From: Bacillus carboniphilus
GTDB taxonomy: Bacteria; Bacillota; Bacilli; Bacillales; JAIVKR01
Direction: 5' to 3'
NCBI RefSeq assembly: GCF_020524035.2
Contig: NZ_CP129013.1
Span: 3,472,001 to 3,536,000 of the forward strand
Length of the DNA stretch: 64,000 nt
Shown: positions 20,468-27,682 of the stretch, piece after piece
Numbering within the stretch: the stretch's first letter is position 1
Layout of the letters: every line of letters starts with the position of its first letter
Notes under the pieces: generated by a model
Database searches by the model: none
Told to the model about the DNA's origin: nothing
The model's input: only the letters and a program-made list of their open reading frames with translations
Made by a program: the position numbers and the translations under genes

Positions 20468-20508
20468 GACCAAAGTTTCTCCTGCTTCAGGGAAACTTTG
20501 GTCGTTTT
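20468..20508 (+). terminator. Strong terminator, group II intron insertion point
   Basis: GACCAAAGTTTC (20468-20479) and GAAACTTTGGTC (20492-20503) form a perfect 12-bp stem, followed by GTTTT. The group II intron fragment starts two bases further on. Weaker related hairpins occur near 18995 and 25325. Confidence 0.8.
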
Positions 20509-20509
20509 G

Positions 20510-20757
20510 GTGTGCCTGACATGGATGCAATCTATAGGGGTGAAAGTCTCGAATTGTGAAGGCAGAAGTAACAGTTAGTTTAACGCAAGGGTGTCCATGG
20601 TGACGTGGAATCTGAAGGAAGCGAGCGACAAACTTCCGGTCTGAGGAACACGAACTTCATAGAAGGCTAGGTATCATTGGATGAATTTGCTAAACAAAAC
20701 AAAGTCCTTTCTGCCAAAGGTGATACAGAGTAAATGAAGCAGATAGATGGAAGGAAA
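20510..20757 (+). mobile_element. Group II intron, 5' fragment only
   Basis: Begins with the canonical 5' GTGTG (20510-20514). It continues through a domain I sequence I recognise from Bacillus/Geobacillus group II introns: GCAATCTATAGGGGTGAAAG, AGTAACAGTTAGTTTAACGC, GTGTCCATGGTGACG, GATACAGAGTAAATGAAGC. It breaks off at AAGGAAAGGAACC, where the toxin core repeat takes over; the five-base AAGGA is shared by both sides. There is no reverse transcriptase ORF and no 3' end, so the fragment cannot splice or move. The 5' end lies right behind a hairpin terminator, an insertion preference known for some bacterial introns. Confidence 0.82.
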
Positions 20758-21519
20758 GGAACCGTTCAGTTTGTCAAAGACGTTAAGAATGGAGCGGTCT
20801 TGTTTTTAGATGGTGCCAAAGGTGGTTTCAAAAGACTAACCAGTCCAGATGGAAACTTTGCCTTTCCGATGAATGGGCCAAGGAATGTGCTAGATTCTCA
20901 GTTTGTGAACAATAACCTTAGTCATGTTATGAGTTCGGTAAGTAGAGTGGATGGTAAGGACTCTACTATGACGAAGGCGAAATTGGGAGAGGTTGAAGGA
21001 AGTAGGAAAAGTGATCATGTTATCTCTGATCAAGATAGGGAAAGGCTTAAAGGGTGGGCTTTTCCTCCGAGTGATGAGTTATATGTAAAATATAAACACG
21101 TATATGGTAATCCTGAATTTTTTAATCAGGAAACAGGAGACATAAATTGGCCAGGGACAAATGGTGATCCAAATATAGATGACTTTGTAAATGGGGAATT
21201 TGAAATTGAAACACTAGAACCGGGGAAAATGATTGATCGATATGGTAGTAACCCTGGTGGTCAGTATTTTTCTCCAGCAGGATCCAGCTATGAAAGTAGA
21301 GCGTTGCCACCTTTTATGTCAAAAGAACCATATACTAAGTATAAAGTTCTTAAAGAATTTGAAGTTAAGTCCGGTTTGATAGCACCATGGTTTGATGAGG
21401 TTGGGTATGGTATACAGTTCAATACAAGTTTGAAGATTTATGATGAACTAGGTAAGCCATACGATGCAACAGTCAAAAACTTAGAAAAGTTAAATTATAT
21501 AGAGGCTATAAGTGAATAA
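20734..21519 (+). CDS. Orphan cassette: core repeat plus TNT domain (copy 3), fused to intron 5' fragment
   Basis: The open frame begins at an ATG inside the intron remnant (MKQIDGRK) and runs straight into the core repeat at GTVQFVKDVKNG, then a complete TNT domain (KMIDRYGSNPGGQYFSPAG; IAPWFDEVGYGIQF). The core carries small changes (GAKGGFKRL, NFAFPMNG), so it is an independently aged copy. No convincing ribosome site precedes the ATG. It is probably a silent donor, although the fusion leaves a readable frame. Confidence 0.7.
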   Translation: MKQIDGRKGTVQFVKDVKNGAVLFLDGAKGGFKRLTSPDGNFAFPMNGPRNVLDSQFVNNNLSHVMSSVSRVDGKDSTMTKAKLGEVEGSRKSDHVISDQDRERLKGWAFPPSDELYVKYKHVYGNPEFFNQETGDINWPGTNGDPNIDDFVNGEFEIETLEPGKMIDRYGSNPGGQYFSPAGSSYESRALPPFMSKEPYTKYKVLKEFEVKSGLIAPWFDEVGYGIQFNTSLKIYDELGKPYDATVKNLEKLNYIEAISE

Positions 21520-21534
21520 GAAAGGACGATTAAT

Positions 21535-22137
21535 TTGAATAGACAACAATTACAAGATATTTGTAGTGACTTAGGGATAAAGATTTTATTTAAGAATGGA
21601 TGTATAAAAGAAGATAAAGGAGGATACTATCCTAGTTATAACCAGATAGAGAAAGAAAATGATGGTTGGTATTATTCTTTTATGAATTCTGAGACAAGAC
21701 CACGCCCAGAGAGAGAAGAAGTAAAACAATTCAAAGATGAAAAAGAGGCAATTAAATATTTTTTTATTAAATTATTAGATGAGTATTTCCTTCATGATAT
21801 ATCTCGTACTCCCGTAGCAGATGTTAATAGTGTTAGAGAATTAGAACAGTTTTTTCATAGTATAGGTGTTCCTGATGAATATTATAGTTGTAGTGTTATT
21901 AGGCCTCAAGAGATGTATGGAGAAATTATTGATGATAAGATGAGGGTTAATTATATTGATAAAAACAATCAAAAGAAATTTTCTTCTCCTCTAGTAGATA
22001 TAAAGAAAGGCTTTACTGCTTTGAGTAGAATAACGTATCGCTTATATTTGATAAAAGAGCTGGAGAAGCAGTATTTGAAAAGAAAGATGTTAACTGAAAG
22101 TTTTACTGATGATGATATATTAGTCTTTTTGATGTGA
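21535..22137 (+). CDS. Probable TNT immunity protein (copy 3)
   Basis: A 200-residue paralogue of the genes at 15462 and 17605, starting at TTG 21535 with AAAGGACG upstream. It shares RQQLQDICSDLGIKI, YNQIEKENDGWYYSFMN and TESFTDDDILVF. It sits 15 bases after TNT copy 3. Confidence 0.75.
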   Translation: MNRQQLQDICSDLGIKILFKNGCIKEDKGGYYPSYNQIEKENDGWYYSFMNSETRPRPEREEVKQFKDEKEAIKYFFIKLLDEYFLHDISRTPVADVNSVRELEQFFHSIGVPDEYYSCSVIRPQEMYGEIIDDKMRVNYIDKNNQKKFSSPLVDIKKGFTALSRITYRLYLIKELEKQYLKRKMLTESFTDDDILVFLM

Positions 22138-22751
22138 ACTATTAAATCATAGGGATGATCCTCATGCTTAATTAGTAAATTATAGAAGAATTCACAGTGA
22201 CGTCTCGAAATTTATACAAATACGATAGAAAAAATATTACTATAGGCTGTAGTTCTCTTTAATGTAGAAGGGGGCTACGGTCTTTTTTAAAAGGTAAGCG
22301 TAATACTTATCAGGTGAAGATAAATTCAGGAAGATCAAAGAAGCATACGATGCTTTAGAAGTAAAAGGTGATGTTACAGTTGTTTCGGACATGAAATATT
22401 TGAAGCCTGAAGCATTTGGATCTAACGGAAGGATGATTGTGGATTGGCCAGATAACATGGGGTTTGTCGAAGGAGAAATTAAAACAATAAATAGAAATAA
22501 TCCCTTACCAAAAAGATGGGATAGAGTGGGGGGAAATGGGGGAGTTAATTTTACGTTGTTACCTGATAATGAAATTCCCTACACGTATGACCAGCGTGCC
22601 ATTCCTTATTTAGAAAACCCTTCAGCAAGACATGTAGGAACTTTTGATAATGAATCTTATTTTGATGTGTGGATCTGAGTCAAATTTTCGGACACAAAAA
22701 AGTTAGTTCACTTTAATACCTATGCTCGAAGAAAACTTGTTTTATTTTGAC

Positions 22752-22861
22752 GCTTGACAGGGTCCCTCCGCGGGCATGATTCTGTTGCCGAGAAACCAGA
22801 TGCTCCGACATCGGCATCGCCAAAGGAGGCTATCATGCCCGCTACTCCCTATAAAGCTTGA
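22752..22861. repeat. Long hairpin repeat element, copy 1
   Basis: The arms contain perfect 11-bp GCGGGCATGAT/ATCATGCCCGC repeats (22770-22780 and 22832-22842) with extended outer pairing (GCTTGACAGGG on the left, CCCTATAAAGC on the right). An inner hairpin GATGC...GCATC lies between them. The same architecture occurs in reverse orientation at 41709-41815. It lies inside the IS element, beyond the OrfB stop. Confidence 0.65.
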
Positions 22862-22882
22862 TTCACACATGTTAGAGAGTCG

Positions 22883-23596
22883 CTATGCGCATGCCCGAAT
22901 GCTGTCTTCTACTTCTTGTGGAGTTCGATACCCGATACTTCCATGGATTCTTTTTCGATTGTACCAGCCTTCAATATATTGAAATAAAGCCATGTTAGCC
23001 GATTGATAGTTCAGGTATTTAACTTGATGGACTTCTTCTTTTTTCAAAATGGCGTGAAATGATTCAATACAAGCATTATCATATGGGCAACCTTTACGGC
23101 TAAATGAATGTTTGATCCCCTTGGAACGGATGGATTCTGCAAATTCTTCACTTGTATATTGAGAGCCTAAATCCGAATGAAAGATGAGCTCCTTTTTAGG
23201 AGATTGCGTTTCATACGCATGATTCAGTGCTTTTATCACTAGGTCTGTCGTCATCGTTTTTGAAAAGGCATAACCTATGATTTTCTTAGAATGTAAATCC
23301 ATCACTGAAGCTAAGTAGCACCAACCATCTTTAATCGTATGGATATACGTAATATCTCCCACCCATTTTTCATTAATCGTTGTGGTGGTAAAGTCTCGGT
23401 TTAATAAGTTTCCTTGTTCTGTTACTTGGTGCTGACTAGTATAAGGGCGATATTTCCTTTGTATAATGGAGCGGATTCCAACTTTTTCATTAGCCTTTGA
23501 ACTCTTTTTAGACTCACGGAAAATCCTTTTTTCGAGTTCCATATGAATTTTGGGTGCTCCGTACCGTTTTTTACTATCTGTATGAATTTCTATCAT
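22883..23596 (-). CDS. IS3-family transposase OrfB (DDE integrase core)
   Basis: 237 residues from this start, with rve-type integrase landmarks: WVGDITYIHT (first Asp), LIFHSDLGSQYTS (second Asp), CPYDNACIESFHAILKKE (Glu) and YNRKRIHGSIGY. In frame it extends upstream to about 23775 (KVSKTELAATIEKYKDQHP), so it is normally made as an OrfAB fusion by -1 frameshifting. Confidence 0.9.
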   Translation of the reverse strand: MIEIHTDSKKRYGAPKIHMELEKRIFRESKKSSKANEKVGIRSIIQRKYRPYTSQHQVTEQGNLLNRDFTTTTINEKWVGDITYIHTIKDGWCYLASVMDLHSKKIIGYAFSKTMTTDLVIKALNHAYETQSPKKELIFHSDLGSQYTSEEFAESIRSKGIKHSFSRKGCPYDNACIESFHAILKKEEVHQVKYLNYQSANMALFQYIEGWYNRKRIHGSIGYRTPQEVEDSIRACA

Positions 23597-23750
23597 TTCT
23601 TTGGTTAGTTCCTTGTTCTCACGATCACGATTAGACTCTGTTTCATGTAGTGATTGATAATACGTACTTCTTGGAATATCTAAGACTTCACACAGTGCTT
23701 GTATAGGGTGTTGATCTTTATACTTTTCAATCGTAGCGGCTAACTCAGTT

Positions 23751-24041
23751 TTACTTACTTTTTCGCGAATATGGCCATAGCCTTTTTAATATTTCATTCT
23801 CCTCCTGAAGGCGGCGCATTTGTTTTTTTAATTGGATTAAATCGTCCGTCGTAACGGTCGAACCATCTTCTAAATCGATTGGAGAGAATCGTTTAATCCA
23901 TTTATAAATCGTTACTTCAGACACGCCATATTCGCTACTTAGATTGCTTACTGAGTTGCCAGAATGATAAAGATTAACCACCGTTTTTTTGAAGTCTTCA
24001 TTGAATTTTTTATTAACACCTTGGTTACCCATCAAGGACAC
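23751..24041 (-). CDS. IS3-family transposase OrfA (HTH)
   Basis: 96 residues with a helix-turn-helix (SNLSSEYGVSEVTIYKWIKR) and a leucine-zipper tail (LKKQMRRLQEENEILK). The tail normally ends KKAMAIFAKK. Here the A-run at the frameshift site (23783-23787 on the plus strand) has five bases instead of the six needed for an AAAAAAG slippery site, which changes the OrfA end. Either this copy has lost its programmed frameshift, or one base is missing from the read. Confidence 0.85.
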   Translation of the reverse strand: MSLMGNQGVNKKFNEDFKKTVVNLYHSGNSVSNLSSEYGVSEVTIYKWIKRFSPIDLEDGSTVTTDDLIQLKKQMRRLQEENEILKRLWPYSRKSK

Positions 24042-24431
24042 ATCCTTTCGTTTTTTATTATAGTCAATAATTAGAAAGCTTAACTAAGGTGTGTCCATGA
24101 AACTATACTAGCATCCGTGATTGATGCAATTAGAAGTGATGATTTAGAAACACTAAATAAAATAGTAGTGAATAATGGAAAGGACCCTATCTCAAATGTT
24201 ACTTTTGATAGAATTCAATCAAGTTATATAAGTTTTCAGGAAGATTTACAAAAATCAATTGGAAATATTGATTCAACATATGGATTGGAAGGCACAGCTG
24301 CACCATGGGTAAACAGTATAAAAGGCGAAATTTTAATGGAGGGTGGGGCAGTACAAATTGTAACACCGCTAAATGCAGAGATATTAGAAATGATAGGGGT
24401 TATACCTAAATATTAAGGGGGCTATTCAAAA

Positions 24432-24686
24432 GTGAATAAGCAAGAGTTTATAAATAGATTTAAGAAGGAAAAATTGAACATGGGTGAATATATTATGGTG
24501 CTAGATAGTATAACAGATGAACCACTTGTAATGGGCTGTGTATTTGATGGTGATTTTTGGAAAATTTACGAAACCAGGGAAAGAGGGGGGCATTTTGTAA
24601 TAAAAAAAATAAAAAGTGAAAATGAGGCTTTTGATTACTTCTATGAATTATTATTAGACAGACATAATTATTTGAATCAAAAATAG
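24432..24686 (+). CDS. Putative immunity protein for the TNT-like toxin
   Basis: 84 residues; GTG start at 24432 with TAAGGGGG about 10 bases upstream, only 15 bases after the toxin stop. Soluble, mixed alpha/beta in character (EYIMVLDSITDEPLVMGCVF, GGHFVIKKIKSENEAFDYFY). No family recognised; role inferred from position. Confidence 0.55.
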   Translation: MNKQEFINRFKKEKLNMGEYIMVLDSITDEPLVMGCVFDGDFWKIYETRERGGHFVIKKIKSENEAFDYFYELLLDRHNYLNQK

Positions 24687-24866
24687 TAATACATAATATT
24701 AATCTATTAATTGATTTTGTGAATTTTATAGTATAGTTGGAAATCATGAAGTTATTTGTTGAAATTCTAATTATTTAATTATCTAATAAGTATCACTGCC
24801 ACAATCAGGCTGTAGTTCTCTTTAAAGTAAAAGGGGGCTACGGTCTTTTTTAAAAGGTAAGCGTAA

Positions 24867-25313
24867 TACTTATCAGGTGAAGATAAATTCAGGAAGATCA
24901 AAGAAGCATACGATGCTTTAGAAGTAAAAGGTGATGTTACAGTTGTTTCAGACATGAAATATTTGAAGCCAGAAGCATTTGGAGCTAACGGAAGGATGAT
25001 TGTGGATTGGCCAGACAAAATGGGATTTGATGAGGGATCAATTACTGAAATTAGTAGAAAAAATCCATTGCCAGAAGGTTGGGATAGAATCGGTGGTAAA
25101 GGTGGAGTAGATTTCACTGTATTACCTGATGACGGTATCCCTTACACATACGATCAGCGTGCCATCCCTTATGTAGAAAATCCTTCTGCAAGATATGTAG
25201 CAACTTTTGATAATGAATCTTATTTTGATGTGATTGATGCTATTAGAAATGGGGATCTGGAAGAGTTAAATAAAATTGTAGTTTCTAAAAGTAAGATTAT
25301 AGTTAATAGTTAA
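24867..25313 (+). pseudogene. Truncated TNT-like toxin fragment (second)
   Basis: The frame opens at 24867 and matches 22304 onward (SGEDKFRKIKEAYDALEVKG, KYLKPEAFGANGRMIVDWP), then ends early at IVVSKSKIIVNS, the same truncation as at 18975. The leader 24805-24870 also matches the one at 22248-22304. It lacks the C-terminal APW...GGAVQ part, so it should be inactive. Confidence 0.7.
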
Positions 25314-25423
25314 CATCCACTAACCTAGACCAAAGTTCACTGTCGATTAAACAAGAACATTGGTCTTTTTGTTAAGACCCTCTTGTAACCTTATATTAAG
25401 TTATCAACCCAACAAACTGCCCG

Positions 25424-26100
25424 TTTAAGGAGTGAAGAGAGGAACCGTTCAGTTTGTCAAAGACGTTAAAAACGGAGCGGTCTTGTTTTTAGATGGTGCT
25501 AGAGGCGGTTTCAAAAGACTAAATAATCCAGATGGAAACTTTGCCTATGCGATGAATGGGTCACGGAATGTGCTAGATTCTCAGTTTGTGAACAATAACC
25601 TTAGTCATGTTATGAGTTCGGTAAATAGAGTGGATGTAATAGGAATAAAGTTAGAGATAAATATTCTACTGCAATAGATAATAAAGTCACAAAAGTTGAT
25701 AAAGTAGAGTTGCCTGCGTGGATAGGAGTATCATTTAAAGATGGAAACTATAGAACTGTAATAACCAATGAGAATATAAGATTTTATAGAACATTCGGTG
25801 AAGGAGATCATGTAGCAAAGGTAAATGGTTCTTTTGCTCCTACTGTTCAAGCAGGAAATAGAATCAATGCAAAGGTTAATACTGCTTCAGTTCCAGAATG
25901 GAATAATGATAGACAATATGAAGCAGTTATAGAAGTTCTTGAAGGGGAATTTTTAAAACATAGGTAGAGTTGAGAAACAATATACTGAAACGGGTGTTCT
26001 ACTAGAAGGTGATGGTGATCCAATATGGTTACCGTGGGATTGGTCATCAGAATGGATTAAAGAAATTAGGCTAGTTTCTAGTAGATACGGAGGATTATAA
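25424..26100 (+). pseudogene. Orphan cassette: core repeat plus diverged toxin domain (ART-like?), frameshifted
   Basis: The core repeat (GTVQFVKDVKNG to about 25634) is followed by a different toxin domain in another frame: LPAWIGVSFKDGNYRTVITN, FYRTFGEGDH, NGSFAPTVQ and SVPEWNNDRQYEAVIEV. A second shift near 25962 is needed to read on to IWLPWDWSSEWIKEIRLVSS, ending at 26100. The order FYR...G, NGSF, PEW, followed by a late acidic segment, recalls ADP-ribosyltransferase-like toxin tips, with low confidence. Two shifts make it inactive as read. Confidence 0.55.
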
Positions 26101-26379
26101 ATGGACTTAAAACAACAGTTAATATCTCAAGTAACGGTAGTATTAGCCAAGCTTGAAAGGGACTATTTCAATGAGATATACCGTAGTGGTCTAATAAACT
26201 TAATTTATAAAAGATATAAAAATACTCTAGAAATACTTGAAAATAACGGAGATGTAAAAGGTATATTTATTAGTGGAGGTGTTAGAGCGTACTTAGATAG
26301 GTATAGTGATTATGAAAATCCATTATTAGAAGAAATGCATAAAGCAGAAAAATTATATGAAAAATTACGATCGGTTTAA
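26101..26379 (+). CDS. Putative immunity protein of the ART-like cassette
   Basis: 92 residues, highly helical, starting immediately after the toxin stop with GGAGG 8 bases upstream. A decayed copy of its C-terminus (YRDNENELLEELHIAERL against YSDYENPLLEEMHKAEKL) lies at 34163-34222, showing that this family has been mobilised within the region. Role inferred from context. Confidence 0.55.
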   Translation: MDLKQQLISQVTVVLAKLERDYFNEIYRSGLINLIYKRYKNTLEILENNGDVKGIFISGGVRAYLDRYSDYENPLLEEMHKAEKLYEKLRSV

Positions 26380-26522
26380 CGAATGAATTAATACCTGATG
26401 ATATTTATTTATTAATAAGCTGTTTTCTATAAGATTGTTTTTTTTTGTAAAATAATATCATTTGTATGTTTTGAATTTTCTAGTAAAATTATTAAAACTG
26501 ACAATAACAGGAGTGAAGAAGA

Positions 26523-27075
26523 ATGAAAGTGGAGTATTTTATAGGAATTGTCCCTCCTGAAGAATATTTAGAACGAGTTGAGCTTTTTCAAAATAAATGG
26601 ATTAAACAATCAGATGTAGAACCTCACATAACTTTGAAAGCACAAGGGGGGATTAACTCCAGATAAAAAATGGATAGACAAAGTACAGAAAGTGTGTGAA
26701 ACTTTCAAACCTTTTCATGTGTCATTAAATAAGCCAAAGTATTTTGGAGATAACATTTTATATTTGAGTGTTAACTCAAATAATTTACCCAAATTGCATC
26801 AAGAAATAGTGCAAGAAATTTCACCGTCTGAAGACTTAATAAAACAGTATTTTGAACTCGATGCCTTTATACCTCACTTAACTCTGGGGATAGAACAATA
26901 CGGAGGAAACATTTCCACTGGACTCTCTAAAAAAGAACTAAAAGAAATGGAAAGATTAGCGGACAAAGAATGAACACCATATCCCAACTTTGAAGTGAAT
27001 TTTATTAGAGTATATGAACTAAACATTGAAAAACAAAGATATGAAAAGTATATCGATATCTCTTTAAACAATTGA
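26523..27075 (+). pseudogene. 2'-5' RNA ligase-like protein, broken
   Basis: Begins MKVEYFIGIVPPEEYLERVE with an AGGAG ribosome site, and shows both H-x-T/S-L motifs of the 2H phosphoesterase/RNA-ligase-like superfamily (PHITLKAQGG and PHLTLGIEQYGG). Two lesions are present: a G-run of six at 26646-26651, where five restores GGLTPDKKWIDKV, and an in-frame TGA at 26971-26973 before TPYPNFEVNFIRVYELN. It is a passenger of the array, not a toxin. Confidence 0.75.
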
Positions 27076-27179
27076 CCTTACTATAGTGAGGTTTTTATTA
27101 TGCACTTCTCAACACTTGGACGGTTGTATAGTTGGATTTCTGACACGCTGTTTTTGGCGTTTACACACGCATACCATAA

Positions 27180-27407
27180 CCTTAAATATTTCAATCAGGA
27201 AACGGGAGACATAAATTGGCCAGGTGCAAATGGTGATCCAAATGTAGATGGTTTTGTAAATGGGGAATATGTAATTGAAACACTAGAACCGGGGAAAATG
27301 ATTGATCGATATGGAAGTAACCCTAGTGGCCAGTATTTTTCTCCAGCAGGATCCAGCTATGAAAGTAGAGAGTTGCCTCCTTTTATGTCTGAACAACCAT
27401 TTATATA
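27180..27407 (+). pseudogene. TNT domain fragment (copy 4)
   Basis: Matches the middle of the TNT domain (NQETGDINWPGANGDPN to PPFMSEQP, with KMIDRYGSNPSGQYFSPAG intact) but lacks the core repeat and the C-terminal APWF...GIQ. A short open frame from 27100 runs in, but its first 27 residues are unrelated. This marks the right end of the array. Confidence 0.8.
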
Positions 27408-27682
27408 AAATCTTAACCTCATTAAATCCTTTAAATGGGCGTTTAAGTATAGAGAAACGGCATCACTACTAAATTTGAACAATTTTTGTCTATATATCAT
27501 GATATAAAGGATTACCGTCCCGTTTGTCGAAATATTCACTTTAATCCATTATAGAAGCAAGACTATTGAAAATTGCACAATTGATATAATACGCATTATG
27601 AATTTAGAATATTATCAATTTTAAATAAATTAATCGCCTATACAGAAATATGTAAATTTTTTTTATAAGTTGGAGGGGTTTT
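27408..27682 (+). other. Intergenic region before lanKC
   Basis: No gene supported. A TATAAT at about 27583-27588, preceded by TTGAAAATTGCAC, may be part of the lanKC promoter, although the spacing of a -35 is not convincing. The AT content is high. Confidence 0.35.

Larger units (their letters stand above)
22670..24116 (-). mobile_element. IS3-family insertion sequence (IS150-like), 1447 bp
   Basis: Boundaries are set by comparison with the uninterrupted paralogue at 24954: both flanks carry GTG (22667-22669 and 24117-24119), a 3-bp target duplication typical of IS3 elements. It encodes OrfA and OrfB on the minus strand. Terminal inverted repeats are imperfect, sharing GGACACA. The distance between the OrfB stop and the left end is long (about 210 bp) because it holds a hairpin element. 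Confidence 0.85.
22304..24416 (+). pseudogene. TNT-like toxin cassette, split by an IS3-family element
   Basis: The frame is open from 22304 to the insertion at 22669 and resumes at 24117-24416. Removing the element restores FDVIDAIRSDDLETLNKIVV without a shift. The protein shows VDWPDNMGFVEG, WDRVGGNGGVNFTLLP, YDQRAIPY and a C-terminal AAPWVNSIKGEILMEGGAVQ. The order DWP...GF, DR-x-GG, RAIPY, APW...GGAVQ parallels TNT domains (DRYG, RALPP, APWF...GIQ), so I read it as a diverged TNT-type NAD+ glycohydrolase. It has no core repeat directly upstream. Confidence 0.65.

Noticed and set aside
22776-22982. Plus-strand ORF over the IS3 element
   Set aside because: Antisense to orfB and the hairpin element; compositional shadow.
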